Shown one piece after another: positions 46,036 through 56,184 of a stretch of DNA of 64,000 bases. The position numbers and the translations under genes are program-made. This stretch comes from Streptococcus pseudoporcinus LQ 940-04. Its GTDB lineage: Bacteria; Bacillota; Bacilli; Lactobacillales; Streptococcaceae. Within the stretch, counting starts at the first letter, position 1; each line of letters opens with the position of its first letter. Under the pieces are notes generated by a model, which searched no databases, was not told the DNA's origin, and saw nothing but the letters and a program-made list of their open reading frames with translations. The stretch is taken from NCBI RefSeq assembly GCF_000188035.1, contig NZ_AEUY02000005.1, forward strand, positions 1,240,001 to 1,304,000, written 5' to 3'.

Positions 46036-47037
46036 ATGAACACAGATGATACTATCACGATTTACGATGTTGCTCGTGAAGCTGGTGTTTCAATGGCAAC
46101 TGTTAGCCGTGTTGTAAATGGAAATAAAAATGTTAAAGAAAATACACGTAAGAAAGTATTAGAAGTTATCGATCGTTTGGATTATCGCCCTAATGCAGTT
46201 GCTCGTGGTCTTGCAAGTAAAAAAACAACAACAGTTGGAGTAGTTATTCCTAATATTGCTAACGCCTACTTTTCAATCCTTGCTAAGGGAATTGACGACA
46301 TTGCAGCCATGTATAAATATAACATCGTTTTAGCTTCAAGTGATGAAGACGATGATAAAGAAGTTAATGTTGTTAATACCTTATTTGCTAAGCAAGTTGA
46401 TGGCATTATTTTTATGGGACATCATTTAACTGAAAAAATTCGTGCAGAATTTTCACGGTCTAGAACCCCAATTGTATTAGCTGGAACTGTCGATTTAGAG
46501 CATCAGTTGCCAAGTGTCAATATTGATTATAAAGCAGCTGTTTCTGAGGTAGTTGATATTTTAGCAGAAAAACATCAAAACATTGCTTTTGTATCAGGGC
46601 CATTAATTGATGAAATCAATGGTAAGGTAAGACTCTCTGGCTATAAAGAAGGCTTGAAGCAAAATAAATTGGACTATAAAGAAGGCCTTGTTTTTGAAGC
46701 TAACTACTCTTATAAAGACGGCTTTGAGTTAGCACAAAGGGTTATCAACTCTGGGGCAACAGCTGCCTATGTAGGGGAGGATGAACTAGCAGCAGGCTTA
46801 TTAAACGGTCTCTTTGCAGCAGGCAAGAGTGTTCCAGAAGACTTTGAAATTATTACAAGTAATGATTCCCCAGTCGTAGAATATACCCGTCCAAATCTAA
46901 GTTCAATTAGTCAACCTGTATATGATTTGGGTGCCGTAAGCATGCGTATGTTAACTAAAATCATGAATAAAGAAGAGTTAGAAGAAAAAGAAATTTTGTT
47001 AAATCATGGCATTAAACGTCGTGGCACAACGAAATAA
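46036..47037 (+). CDS. ccpA: Catabolite control protein A
   Basis: The 333-residue LacI-family regulator has the DNA-binding helix-turn-helix IYDVAREAGVSMATVSRVVN, the hinge helix NAVARGLASKKT and a periplasmic-binding-like core. With HPr-Ser46-P it binds cre sites to repress or activate carbon genes. AAAGGAAG precedes the ATG. A terminator follows directly. Three probable targets of CcpA are visible in this window, at 38927, 45963 and 57973. Confidence 0.97.
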   Translation: MNTDDTITIYDVAREAGVSMATVSRVVNGNKNVKENTRKKVLEVIDRLDYRPNAVARGLASKKTTTVGVVIPNIANAYFSILAKGIDDIAAMYKYNIVLASSDEDDDKEVNVVNTLFAKQVDGIIFMGHHLTEKIRAEFSRSRTPIVLAGTVDLEHQLPSVNIDYKAAVSEVVDILAEKHQNIAFVSGPLIDEINGKVRLSGYKEGLKQNKLDYKEGLVFEANYSYKDGFELAQRVINSGATAAYVGEDELAAGLLNGLFAAGKSVPEDFEIITSNDSPVVEYTRPNLSSISQPVYDLGAVSMRMLTKIMNKEELEEKEILLNHGIKRRGTTK

Positions 47038-47041
47038 AGAT

Positions 47042-47068
47042 ACTGCCACTTGCTGGCAGTTTTTTTAT
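47042..47068 (+). terminator. Terminator after ccpA
   Basis: ACTGCCA/TGGCAGT with loop CTTGC and seven T residues. Confidence 0.9.
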
Positions 47069-47082
47069 AAGAGGGAGAACCG

Positions 47083-48546
47083 ATGACAAATGAATTATTG
47101 TTTCAGGCCTTTGAATGGTATTTGCCAGATGATCACTATCATTGGAAAAGGCTCAAGGCCTCCATTCCAGAAATGCAAGAATTAGGGATTAGTAAAATGT
47201 GGTTACCCCCTGCCTTTAAAGGGACAGGTAGTAACGATGTTGGTTATGGCATTTATGATTTATTTGACCTTGGTGAATTTGATCAGAACGGAACAATTCC
47301 CACAAAATATGGAACAAAAGAGGACTACCTCAATCTTATTAATTCCTTAAATGAAGCTGATATTATGCCGATTGCTGATATTGTCTTAAACCATAAAGCC
47401 AATGGCGATCAAAAGGAAACCTTTTATGTGCTAAAGATGGATCCTGAAAATCGTCAACAATCCCTTTCAGAACCCTATGAAATAGAAGGTTGGACCGGTT
47501 TTAATTTCCCGGGTCGAAAAGATAAGTATAATGAGTTTAAATGGCATTGGTATCATTTTACAGGTATTGATTATGATGCTCGTCACAATGAAACTGGCAT
47601 CTACATGATTACTGGTGATAATAAAGGTTGGGCGAGCCAAGAAGTCGTGGACAATGAAAAAGGTAATTTTGATTATCTCATGTTCTGTGATATTGATTTC
47701 AAGCACCCAGAAGTTCAGGAACATTTAAGAGAATGGGTGAAATGGTTTCTTGAAACAAGCGACGTTAGAGGATTTCGTTTAGATGCTATCAAACATATTG
47801 ACGCTACTTTTATGAATCATTTCATTCGTTACGTGCGTGAAAATGTCGCTCCAGAGCTATTTGTTTTTGGTGAATACTGGAAAGATAGTGCCGATGCAAC
47901 TAATCATTACTTAGAAGAAGTTGACATGCAGTTTAATCTGGTTGATGTTGCTTTACATATGAATTTCTTCCAAGCGAGCAAAAGCGGGAACCAATTCAAT
48001 ATGGCAACACTTTTAGAAAATACCATGATGCAAGCAAATCCAGAATTTGCGATTACTTTTGTTGATAATCATGATACTCAAAGCGGGCAAGCATTAGAAT
48101 CTCAGGTTGAAGATTGGTTTAAACCTCTAGCTTATGGCTTTATCATGTTACGTCAAGAAGGGACACCATGTGTCTTTTATAGAGATTATTATGGTTATCA
48201 AGGGGAACATGGGCAAATGGCCTTTAAAGACACTATTAGCAAACTAGCTCAGTTGCGAAAAAAACTAGTCTATGGTCAACAAGTAGACTATTTTGATCAT
48301 GCTAATTGTATAGGGTGGACAGAACTTGGTAATGATGAGACGAATGCTTGTTTAGCAGTTCTTATGACAAATGGGGATCGTGGTTGGAAACACATGGAAG
48401 TTGGGAAACTCTATGCTGGACAAACTTTTGTTGATTATCTAGGGAACTGCTCTGAGGAAATTATTATTGGAGAAGATGGCTGGGCTGATTTTATAGTTGA
48501 GCCAGGTTCCATTGCAGCTTGGATTCCCAAAAATGCGAGCATCTAA
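47083..48546 (+). CDS. Cytoplasmic alpha-amylase, GH13
   Basis: The 487-residue enzyme has the GH13 regions ADIVLNHKA, RGFRLDAIKHI (Asp nucleophile), VFGEYWKD (Glu acid/base) and FVDNHDT. It has no signal peptide, so it acts on internal glucans or imported maltodextrins. The N-terminal NELLFQAFEWYLPDDHYHWK resembles Bacillus-type amylases that are also found in the cytoplasm of streptococci. GAGGGAG precedes the ATG. It lies 45 bases after ccpA, beyond the ccpA terminator. Confidence 0.92.
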   Translation: MTNELLFQAFEWYLPDDHYHWKRLKASIPEMQELGISKMWLPPAFKGTGSNDVGYGIYDLFDLGEFDQNGTIPTKYGTKEDYLNLINSLNEADIMPIADIVLNHKANGDQKETFYVLKMDPENRQQSLSEPYEIEGWTGFNFPGRKDKYNEFKWHWYHFTGIDYDARHNETGIYMITGDNKGWASQEVVDNEKGNFDYLMFCDIDFKHPEVQEHLREWVKWFLETSDVRGFRLDAIKHIDATFMNHFIRYVRENVAPELFVFGEYWKDSADATNHYLEEVDMQFNLVDVALHMNFFQASKSGNQFNMATLLENTMMQANPEFAITFVDNHDTQSGQALESQVEDWFKPLAYGFIMLRQEGTPCVFYRDYYGYQGEHGQMAFKDTISKLAQLRKKLVYGQQVDYFDHANCIGWTELGNDETNACLAVLMTNGDRGWKHMEVGKLYAGQTFVDYLGNCSEEIIIGEDGWADFIVEPGSIAAWIPKNASI

Positions 48547-48548
48547 CT

Positions 48549-48578
48549 AAAAAAATTAGCCTCTGGCTGATTTTTTTG
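48549..48578 (+). terminator. Terminator after the amylase gene
   Basis: AAAAAAATTAGCC and GGCTGATTTTTTT arms with a TCT loop. Confidence 0.85.
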
Positions 48579-48585
48579 CTATCTA

Positions 48586-48621
48586 GTGAAAAATCCTTTA
48601 AAATAAGCTATAATAGAGACT
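48586..48621 (+). promoter_or_regulatory. Promoter of the glycosyltransferase pair
   Basis: The -10 TATAAT (48609-48614) and -35-like GTGAAA (48586-48591) are 17 bases apart. The ATG at 48622 is only seven bases after the -10 box and lacks a ribosome binding site, so the first gene may be read from a leaderless mRNA. Confidence 0.55.
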
Positions 48622-49620
48622 ATGAAAGTCTTACTCTACTTAGAAGCTGAAAATTACTTAAAAAAATCTGGCATTGGCCGTGCTATTAAGCACCAAATAA
48701 AAGCATTAACTTTAATTGGTCAAGCCTTTACGACTAATCCAAAAGATGATTATGATTTGGTTCATATTAATACTTATGGACTAGCTAGTTGGCTATTAAT
48801 GGTAAATGCACAAAAAAAAGGGAAAAAAGTGATTATGCATGGTCACTCAACCGAGGAAGATTTCCGTAATTCCTTTATTTTTTCCAACTTAGTATCGCCT
48901 TTATTTAGACGCTACCTTTGCTTATTTTATCGGAAAGCTGATGCCATTATCACTCCGACTATTTACTCTAAATCTTTGATTGAAAACTATGGTATTCGAA
49001 AACCAATTTATGTTATTTCAAACGGTATTAATTTAGAGCAGTATGGTGCAGATCCGCAAAAAGAACGTATTTTTCGGGATTATTTTCATCTAAAATCTGG
49101 ACAGAAAGTCGTTATGGGTGCAGGGCTCTTTTTCAAACGCAAAGGAATTGATGATTTTGTTGAAGTTGCTAAAGCTATGCCTGATGTTCAATTTATTTGG
49201 TTTGGTGAAACTAATAAATGGGTCATTCCTGCTGAAATGCGACGGATTATTGAAAAGGAACATCCAGCTAATGTCATTTTTCCTGGCTATATAAAAGGGC
49301 CAGTCTATGAGGGAGCTATGACTGGTGCTGATGCCTTTTTCTTCCCGAGTCGTGAGGAAACTGAAGGGATTGTGGTTTTAGAAGCCTTAGCGAGCCGTCA
49401 GAATATTGTTTTGCGTGATATTCCAGTTTATTCGGGTTGGGTCAACCAAGAGAGTGCTGAATTAGCTAGTGATGTGTCAGGTTTTGAAGCAGCCTTGAGA
49501 CGTATATTCTCTGGTGAATCCCATAAAGTTGAAGCTGGCTATCGGGTTGCAGAAAGCCGGAGTTTGGAAAAAATTGCTGCTGAGTTAGTAGACACTTATC
49601 AAAAAGTAATGGAGTCATAA
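48622..49620 (+). CDS. cpoA: Glycolipid glycosyltransferase CpoA (GT4)
   Basis: The 332-residue GT-B enzyme has the nucleotide-sugar binding motif EETEGIVVLEALASRQ and the N-terminal YLEAENYLKKSGIGRAIKHQ. It closely resembles pneumococcal CpoA, which adds galactose to glucosyl-diacylglycerol to form the main membrane glycolipid used in lipoteichoic acid anchoring. It ends one base before the next gene, so the pair forms an operon. The start has no Shine-Dalgarno sequence. Confidence 0.88.
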   Translation: MKVLLYLEAENYLKKSGIGRAIKHQIKALTLIGQAFTTNPKDDYDLVHINTYGLASWLLMVNAQKKGKKVIMHGHSTEEDFRNSFIFSNLVSPLFRRYLCLFYRKADAIITPTIYSKSLIENYGIRKPIYVISNGINLEQYGADPQKERIFRDYFHLKSGQKVVMGAGLFFKRKGIDDFVEVAKAMPDVQFIWFGETNKWVIPAEMRRIIEKEHPANVIFPGYIKGPVYEGAMTGADAFFFPSREETEGIVVLEALASRQNIVLRDIPVYSGWVNQESAELASDVSGFEAALRRIFSGESHKVEAGYRVAESRSLEKIAAELVDTYQKVMES

Positions 49621-49621
49621 G

Positions 49622-50956
49622 ATGCGAATTGGTCTATTTACAGATACCTATTTCCCACAAGTTTCAGGTGTAGCTACGAGTATTAGAACTTTAAAAGATG
49701 AGCTGGAAAAAGAAGGGCATGAAGTGTATGTCTTTACTACAACTGATCGTAATGTTAAGCGATTCGAAGATCCTACAATTATTAGGCTACCAAGCGTTCC
49801 TTTTGTGTCCTTTACGGACCGTCGAGTAGTATACCGTGGCCTTATTTCCTCTTATAAAATAGCCAAGCAGTATGATTTGGATATCATTCACACCCAGACG
49901 GAGTTCAGTTTGGGATTGCTTGGTAAAATGGTTGCCAAGGCTTTAAGAATTCCAATTGTTCATACCTATCATACTCAGTACGAGGATTATGTGACTTATA
50001 TTGCAAATGGTAAACTGATTCGACCAAGTATGGTTAAACCTATATTGAAGAGCTTTTTGAAAGAAGTGGATGGCTTAATTTGCCCTAGTCCCATTGTTTC
50101 AAACCTTATTGATGATTACCAAATTGCTATCCCTAAACGGGTCATTCCTACTGGGATTGAGTTAAAAAAATATATATGCAATGATATTTCAGATGATGAT
50201 ATCAGTGATTTGAAAAAACAGTTACAGGTTCGAGAAGATGAAACTATCCTTTTAAGTCTATCTCGAATCTCTTCTGAAAAAAATATTCAAGCTATTGTTA
50301 AACAGATGCCTGATATTTTAGCGGCTAATCCAAAAGTAAAACTTCTTATCGTTGGTGACGGGCCTTATTTAGAGGAGTTAAAAGATATGGCGACTGCTTT
50401 AGGTGTTGATGCTAATGTTATTTTCACTGGTATGATACCACATGATAAGGTTAGTCATTATTATAAGGCCTGTGACTTCTTTATCAGTGCTTCAACCAGT
50501 GAGACTCAGGGGTTAACCTATATTGAAAGTTTGGCCTGTGGTAAGCCAATTATTGCTCATGGCAATGCCTATTTAGATGAACTCGTTTCTGACAAAATGT
50601 TTGGGACCTTATACTACCATGAGTCTGATTTGGCAGATGCTGTATTGGACGCAATTCTTGAGACACCAAAAATGTCACAAGATTTACTTGAACAAAAACG
50701 TTATGAGATTTCTTCTGAACATTTTGGCCAATCTGTCTATACTTTTTATCTAGATACCTTAATTAACAAAAGTGAACGTGACAAACAGAAACTTAGTTTA
50801 AGAATTACGAGTTCTAGCAAAAGAGAATCAATTAAGCTTGTCCAATCAGCGCGCCAGCTACCGACAAGGGCTTTTAAAGCTACAGCAGTTACATCTGCGA
50901 AAGTAGTTAAAGCTCCTCTTAAGATGGTTAATGCTATTCGTGATTTCTTAGAATAG
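49622..50956 (+). CDS. 1,2-diacylglycerol 3-glucosyltransferase (GT4)
   Basis: The 444-residue GT-B enzyme starts MRIGLFTDTYFPQVSGVATS and carries ETQGLTYIESLACGKPIIAH, the GT4 donor-binding motif. It matches the diacylglycerol glucosyltransferase encoded next to cpoA in pneumococcus, which makes monoglucosyl-diacylglycerol as the substrate of CpoA. The C-terminus is basic (SSKRESIKLVQSARQLPTRA), consistent with binding to acidic membranes. It directly follows cpoA with one base between. Confidence 0.88.
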   Translation: MRIGLFTDTYFPQVSGVATSIRTLKDELEKEGHEVYVFTTTDRNVKRFEDPTIIRLPSVPFVSFTDRRVVYRGLISSYKIAKQYDLDIIHTQTEFSLGLLGKMVAKALRIPIVHTYHTQYEDYVTYIANGKLIRPSMVKPILKSFLKEVDGLICPSPIVSNLIDDYQIAIPKRVIPTGIELKKYICNDISDDDISDLKKQLQVREDETILLSLSRISSEKNIQAIVKQMPDILAANPKVKLLIVGDGPYLEELKDMATALGVDANVIFTGMIPHDKVSHYYKACDFFISASTSETQGLTYIESLACGKPIIAHGNAYLDELVSDKMFGTLYYHESDLADAVLDAILETPKMSQDLLEQKRYEISSEHFGQSVYTFYLDTLINKSERDKQKLSLRITSSSKRESIKLVQSARQLPTRAFKATAVTSAKVVKAPLKMVNAIRDFLE

Positions 50957-51106
50957 TCATAGAATTGCTAGCTGAGCTTTATCTGGAGAGAAGAAGAAGG
51001 TGGTAAAACTTCTTGAAGGGGCAAGTGATTTATGACATGTTAGTTGGCTAAAAGGGGAAAACTTTTTACTTTATCCTTCATTGTTCAGGTATTTTTGGAA
51101 TCACTC

Positions 51107-51134
51107 TTGAAATTTTAGAAATTATTGTTATAAT
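51107..51134 (+). promoter_or_regulatory. Promoter of thrS
   Basis: TTGAAA (51107-51112) and perfect TATAAT (51129-51134) are 16 bases apart. Transcription would start near 51141, giving a leader of about 250 bases. Confidence 0.85.
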
Positions 51135-51139
51135 AACAA

Positions 51140-51350
51140 AGAAGACAAGTTGGTTTAGCAACATCTATCTAAGCGAGTGCTGGTTGGTGAGAAGAGCACA
51201 TGATGCCTAAGCTGATACTCCTTCCAATGATTTTATGCAAACATAAAAGGGTGGTTCCCTTATAACCAATCAGAGGTGTCTGGCTTTTTGCCATACACAA
51301 ATGAAGGTGGAACCACGTTGCGACGTCCTTTTTAGGATGGCGCTTTTTTG
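51140..51350 (+). promoter_or_regulatory. T-box riboswitch controlling thrS
   Basis: The long leader contains the T-box signature AAGGTGGAACCACG at 51304-51317, which pairs with the uncharged tRNA acceptor end, followed by a terminator stem (GCGACGTCC and GGATGGCGC, 51320-51343) with seven T. A long stem I lies upstream. The downstream gene is threonyl-tRNA synthetase, so the specifier should be a threonine codon; one ACT occurs in the CTGATACTCC stretch near 51215, but I could not fold the RNA to prove it. Uncharged tRNA-Thr would switch on thrS. Confidence 0.88.
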
Positions 51351-51388
51351 TTTTCAGAAGCGTGGAAGAAAGAATAAAGGAGAGAAAA

Positions 51389-53335
51389 ATGATTAAGATT
51401 ACTTTTCCAGACGGTGCAGTTCGTGAGTATGAATCTGGCATCACAACATTTGAAGTAGCCCAATCCATTAGTAATTCCTTGGCTAAAAAAGCTTTGGCCG
51501 GAAAATTTAATGATCAATTAGTGGATACGAATCGTCCACTTGTCGAAGATGGGAACATTGAAATTGTTACACCAGACCATGAAGATGCCTTTGACATTTT
51601 ACGTCATTCCGCTGCTCATTTATTTGCGCAAGCAGCAAAGCGTCTTTTCCCAGATATTCATCTAGGTGTAGGCCCAGCCATTGCTGATGGTTTCTATTAT
51701 GATACCGATAATCAAGCGGGACAAATTTCGAATGAAGATCTTCCTCGTATTGAAGAAGAAATGAAAAAAATTGTTAAGGAAAACCATCCCTGTATTCGTC
51801 AAGAAGTTTCTAAAGAAGAAGCCTTAGAAATCTTTAAAGATGATCCATATAAAATAGAATTAATTAATGAACATTCAGACGATGCTGCTGGCTTGACGAT
51901 TTATCGTCAAGGTGAGTTTGTGGATTTGTGTCGGGGACCTCATGTGCCATCTACAGGAAGGATCCAAGTTTTTCATCTTTTGAATGTTGCTGGTGCTTAT
52001 TGGCGCGGGAATAGTGATAATCCTATGATGCAACGTGTTTATGGTACAGCTTGGTTTGATAAGAAGGATCTTAAAGCTTATTTGACACGATTAGAGGAGG
52101 CTAAAGAGCGCGATCATCGTAAACTTGGTAAAGAATTAGATCTCTTTATGGTCAATCCAGAAGTTGGACAAGGGCTACCATTTTGGTTACCAAATGGTGC
52201 AACTATCCGTCGTACTCTCGAACGCTATATCACTGATAAAGAATTAGCTTCTGGTTATCAACATGTTTACACACCACCGATGGCTTCAGTAGACTTTTAT
52301 AAGACGTCTGGACACTGGGACCATTACCGTGAGGACATGTTCCCAACTATGGATATGGGTGATGGTGAAGAATTTGTTCTTCGTCCAATGAACTGCCCAC
52401 ACCATATTGAGGTCTATAAGCACCATGTGCATTCTTACCGCGAGCTACCTATTCGAATTGCTGAGCTTGGTATGATGCACCGCTATGAGAAATCAGGTGC
52501 CCTATCTGGACTTCAACGGGTCCGTGAGATGACTCTAAATGACGGGCATCTCTTTGTAACACCAGATCAAATCCAGGAAGAATTCCAAAGAGCTCTCCAG
52601 TTGATTATTGATGTTTATAAAGACTTCAATCTGACAGACTATCGTTTCCGACTTTCTTATCGTGATCCTAATGATAAAGAGAAATATTTTGATAATGATG
52701 AAATGTGGGAAAAAGCGCAAAGTATGCTAAAAGCAGCACTAGATGAAATGGGAGTTGACTACTTTGAAGCAGAGGGAGAAGCAGCCTTCTATGGTCCTAA
52801 ATTAGATATTCAAGTAAAAACAGCACTTGGTAACGAAGAGACCTTATCAACTATCCAGTTAGACTTCTTACTTCCAGAGCGTTTCGACCTTAAATACATT
52901 GGTGCTGATGGTGAAGAGCACCGTCCTGTCATGATTCACCGTGGGGTCATTTCGACAATGGAACGCTTCACAGCTATCCTAATTGAAACCTATAAAGGCG
53001 CTTTCCCGACATGGTTGGCACCACATCAAGTAACAGTTATCCCAATTTCTAATGAAGCTCATGTGGACTATGCTTGGGAAGTAGCTAAGCTTTTACGTGA
53101 TAAAGGGGTTCGTGTTGATGTTGATGACCGTAATGAGAAAATGCAATACAAGATTCGGGCATCACAAACAGGTAAAATTCCCTACCAATTAATCGTGGGA
53201 GATAAGGAAATGGATGAAAAATCAGTTAACGTTCGTCGTTACGGAAGTAAAGTCACACAAACTGTAGCTATCTCAGAATTTGTGGATACAATTCTAGCTG
53301 ATATTTCCCGAAAATCACGGCCAGAAGTAGGATAG
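51389..53335 (+). CDS. thrS: Threonyl-tRNA synthetase
   Basis: The 648-residue enzyme has a TGS domain (about 1-62), an editing domain with [16 protein letters not shown], the class II core with the zinc-binding NCPHH and the GLQRVREM motif, and an anticodon-binding domain at the end ([16 protein letters not shown]). The start at 51389 follows GGAGAG; an in-frame ATG at 51362 lies near the terminator of the T-box and is less likely. It is monocistronic under T-box control. Confidence 0.97.
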   Translation: MIKITFPDGAVREYESGITTFEVAQSISNSLAKKALAGKFNDQLVDTNRPLVEDGNIEIVTPDHEDAFDILRHSAAHLFAQAAKRLFPDIHLGVGPAIADGFYYDTDNQAGQISNEDLPRIEEEMKKIVKENHPCIRQEVSKEEALEIFKDDPYKIELINEHSDDAAGLTIYRQGEFVDLCRGPHVPSTGRIQVFHLLNVAGAYWRGNSDNPMMQRVYGTAWFDKKDLKAYLTRLEEAKERDHRKLGKELDLFMVNPEVGQGLPFWLPNGATIRRTLERYITDKELASGYQHVYTPPMASVDFYKTSGHWDHYREDMFPTMDMGDGEEFVLRPMNCPHHIEVYKHHVHSYRELPIRIAELGMMHRYEKSGALSGLQRVREMTLNDGHLFVTPDQIQEEFQRALQLIIDVYKDFNLTDYRFRLSYRDPNDKEKYFDNDEMWEKAQSMLKAALDEMGVDYFEAEGEAAFYGPKLDIQVKTALGNEETLSTIQLDFLLPERFDLKYIGADGEEHRPVMIHRGVISTMERFTAILIETYKGAFPTWLAPHQVTVIPISNEAHVDYAWEVAKLLRDKGVRVDVDDRNEKMQYKIRASQTGKIPYQLIVGDKEMDEKSVNVRRYGSKVTQTVAISEFVDTILADISRKSRPEVG

Positions 53336-53359
53336 ACTAAGCCAGTTTAAACAGGAATA

Positions 53360-53401
53360 CCTCAAAAGTGAGAGAAACCATCTCACCTTTGGGGTTTTTT
53401 A
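53360..53401 (+). terminator. Terminator after thrS
   Basis: CCTCAAAAGTGAGA pairs with TCTCACCTTTGGGG around GAAACCA and is followed by six T. Confidence 0.85.
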
Positions 53402-53505
53402 TAATGATATAAGCTAATTATGGGAAGCGGTTGCAGGAAGCAAGTTAGGATGATATAATAAATTACTTATTAGCTTAGTAAAAAATAAAAAGTGGGGCTT
53501 GATAG

Positions 53506-54498
53506 ATGGCAATGATTGAAGTATCACACCTTCAAAAAAATTTTATTAAAACCGTTAAGGAACCAGGTTTAAAAGGAGCCTTAAAATCTTTTGTTCATCC
53601 TCAGTTAGAAAGGTTTGAGGCTGTTAAAGATTTATCTTTTGAAGTTCCTAAAGGGCAAATTATGGGCTTTATTGGAGCTAATGGAGCTGGTAAATCAACA
53701 ACAATAAAAATGTTGACAGGGATTTTGAAGCCCACTTCTGGATTTTGTCGTATTAATGGAAAAATCCCTCAAGAGAATCGACAAGACTATGTGAGAGATA
53801 TTGGTGTCGTTTTTGGACAACGAACCCAGCTTTGGTGGGACTTAGCATTGCAAGAAACTTACACGGTTCTAAAAGAAATCTATGACGTTCCAGATTATCT
53901 CTTTCGCAAGCGTATGGCCTTCTTAAACGAGGTTCTTGAACTCAATGATTTTATTAAAGATCCTGTTCGAACGCTGTCGCTTGGACAACGAATGAGGGCA
54001 GATATTGCTGCATCGCTATTACACAATCCTAAGGTTCTATTTTTAGATGAACCTACGATTGGGTTAGATGTTTCAGTAAAAGATAATATTCGAAAAGCTA
54101 TTTCTCAGATTAATCAAGAAGAAGAAACAACGATTTTATTAACCACACATGATTTAAGCGACATTGAACAACTTTGTGATCGTATCATTATGATTGATAA
54201 GGGACAAGAAATTTTTGACGGTTCAGTTAATCAGTTAAAACAAACGTTTGGGAAGATGAAGAGCCTTTCTTTTGAGTTAGAGTCTGGTCAAGATGCCTTA
54301 GTAAAGCAGTTGGCAAATCTCTATAAGTGGGAAGTGGCCTATCATGATCTTATTTTAGATGTCCACTACGATAGCTCTCTTTACCAGACGGCTGAGATTA
54401 TAAGAAAAGTTATGTCAGATTTTAAAGTGAGAGATTTGAAAATGACAGATGTTGATATTGAGGAAATCGTTCGACGATTTTATCGAAAGGAGCTTTGA
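53506..54498 (+). CDS. ABC-2 type exporter ATPase
   Basis: The 330-residue ATPase has Walker A GANGAGKST, signature LSLGQRMR, Walker B VLFLDEPTIGLD and a C-terminal extension of about 90 residues typical of DrrA/COG4586 ATPases. It should power the two permeases encoded directly downstream. The substrate is unknown. The ATG at 53506 has a weak ribosome binding site (GTGGGG). Confidence 0.9.
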   Translation: MAMIEVSHLQKNFIKTVKEPGLKGALKSFVHPQLERFEAVKDLSFEVPKGQIMGFIGANGAGKSTTIKMLTGILKPTSGFCRINGKIPQENRQDYVRDIGVVFGQRTQLWWDLALQETYTVLKEIYDVPDYLFRKRMAFLNEVLELNDFIKDPVRTLSLGQRMRADIAASLLHNPKVLFLDEPTIGLDVSVKDNIRKAISQINQEEETTILLTTHDLSDIEQLCDRIIMIDKGQEIFDGSVNQLKQTFGKMKSLSFELESGQDALVKQLANLYKWEVAYHDLILDVHYDSSLYQTAEIIRKVMSDFKVRDLKMTDVDIEEIVRRFYRKEL

Positions 54499-54499
54499 C

Positions 54500-55318
54500 A
54501 TGCTCAGTTTTTGGAGACGTTATAAACCCTTTGTAAGTTCAGGAATCCAACAGTTAATTACTTATCGTGTCAATTTCTTTTTATATCGGATAGGCGATGT
54601 TATAGGAGCCTTTGTCGCTTTTTATCTCTGGCAGGCTGTTTTTAGGTCTTCACAGCAGACTTTAATTAATGGTTTCACACTAACAGATATGACTTTATAT
54701 GTCATTATGAGTTTTGTGACGGCCTTGCTGACAAAATCTGACAGTTCCTTCATGATTGGTGAAGAAGTTAAAGATGGCTCTATTATCATGCGCCTGCTTC
54801 GGCCTGTGCATTTTGCGACATCCTATTTGTTTATGGAGATTGGCGCTCGCTGGCTTATTTTTATTAGTGTCGGTATCCCATTTTTAGCCTTAATTTTAGT
54901 AGTTAAAGTAATGGCCGGTATCCCCTACCTATACCTGTTTTATACCATTTTTAGCTACGTGCTCAGTATTTTATTAGCTTTTTTGATTAATTTTTATTTT
55001 AATATATGCTTTGGCTTTTCAGCATTTGTCTTCAAAAATCTATGGGGCTCTAATTTACTGAAGAATTCTATTCTTGCTTTTTTATCAGGGAGCCTTATAC
55101 CTCTGGCCTTCTTTCCAAAATTAATAGCTGATATTCTTAGCTATCTACCTTTTTCATCTTTAGTTTATACGCCGGTGATGATTCTGCTCGGGAAATACAC
55201 AGTTAATCAGACAGTGGGAGCAATACTTTTACAAGTTTTTTGGTTAATTGTGATGGTGAGCCTATCTCAATTAATATGGAACAAAGTGCAATATCATTTA
55301 ACAATTCAAGGGGGTTAG
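54500..55318 (+). CDS. ABC-2 family permease, subunit 1
   Basis: The 272-residue protein has six membrane spans and fits the COG4587/DUF990-type (ABC-2 permease) family found with COG4586 ATPases. The start ATG 54500 lies one base after the ATPase stop and follows AAAGGAG; an upstream in-frame start at 54449 would overlap the ATPase. It is cotranscribed with the partner at 55320. Confidence 0.85.
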   Translation: MLSFWRRYKPFVSSGIQQLITYRVNFFLYRIGDVIGAFVAFYLWQAVFRSSQQTLINGFTLTDMTLYVIMSFVTALLTKSDSSFMIGEEVKDGSIIMRLLRPVHFATSYLFMEIGARWLIFISVGIPFLALILVVKVMAGIPYLYLFYTIFSYVLSILLAFLINFYFNICFGFSAFVFKNLWGSNLLKNSILAFLSGSLIPLAFFPKLIADILSYLPFSSLVYTPVMILLGKYTVNQTVGAILLQVFWLIVMVSLSQLIWNKVQYHLTIQGG

Positions 55319-55319
55319 G

Positions 55320-56105
55320 ATGCAAAAATTAGGACGGATGCATATTATTTTTATCAAACAATACCTCAAGCAAATTCTAGAATATAAGGTTGATTTTGTT
55401 GTGGGTGTGCTGGGGGTCTTTCTAACCCAAGGGCTTAATTTACTCTTTTTAAATGTTCTTTTTCAACATATTCCTTCCTTAGCAGGTTGGACTTTTGAGC
55501 AGATTGCCTTTATCTATGGCTTTTCGCTAATTCCAAAAGGGATTGACCACCTCTTTTTCGATAATCTTTGGGCTTTAGGTCAGAGACTTGTCCTTAAGGG
55601 AGAATTTGATAAATACCTGACTAGACCTATTAGCCCTCTCTTTCATGTTATGGTTGAAACATTTCAGGTAGATGCCTTGGGGGAATTACTAGTAGGAGTA
55701 TTTTTATTAGTAACGAGTTTAGGCACAATTTCATGGTCCTTTCCCAAAGTGATACTTTTTATGTTGATTATTCCCTTTGCGACATTGATTTACACATCAT
55801 TAAAAATAGCGACGGCAAGCATTTCTTTTTGGACGAAGCAGTCTGGCGCTATTACTTATATTTTTTATATGTTCAACGATTTTGCCAAATACCCACTGTC
55901 AATTTACCATTCCTTTCTGAAATGGGTGATTAGCTTTATCATTCCCTTTGCTTTCACTGCCTATTATCCTGCTTCCTATTTTCTAAGCGGAAAAAATGCC
56001 TTATTTAATGTAGGAGGAGTGGTGTTAATAGCCCTACTTGTTTTTGCACTCTCAATAAAGCTTTGGAACCTAGGACTAGATGCTTATGAAAGTGCAGGTT
56101 CTTAG
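55320..56105 (+). CDS. ABC-2 family permease, subunit 2
   Basis: The 261-residue protein has six membrane spans and the COG3694-like motif FDKYLTRPISPLFHVM after the second span. It starts one base after the preceding stop, with GGGGG as a possible ribosome binding site. The trio (ATPase and two unlike permeases) is a complete exporter of unknown substrate, common in streptococci after thrS. Confidence 0.85.
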   Translation: MQKLGRMHIIFIKQYLKQILEYKVDFVVGVLGVFLTQGLNLLFLNVLFQHIPSLAGWTFEQIAFIYGFSLIPKGIDHLFFDNLWALGQRLVLKGEFDKYLTRPISPLFHVMVETFQVDALGELLVGVFLLVTSLGTISWSFPKVILFMLIIPFATLIYTSLKIATASISFWTKQSGAITYIFYMFNDFAKYPLSIYHSFLKWVISFIIPFAFTAYYPASYFLSGKNALFNVGGVVLIALLVFALSIKLWNLGLDAYESAGS

Positions 56106-56184
56106 CGACTGCTGCTTGATGAGCCTTTTTCATTTCACTACAAGTTAATTTTATTTTGACTGAGCATACTTTTTAACTACACAT

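Noticed and set aside
53420..53440. cre-like GGAAGCGGTTGCAG before the ABC exporter genes
   Set aside because: The spacing does not fit the consensus and there is no metabolic reason for carbon control of this exporter.
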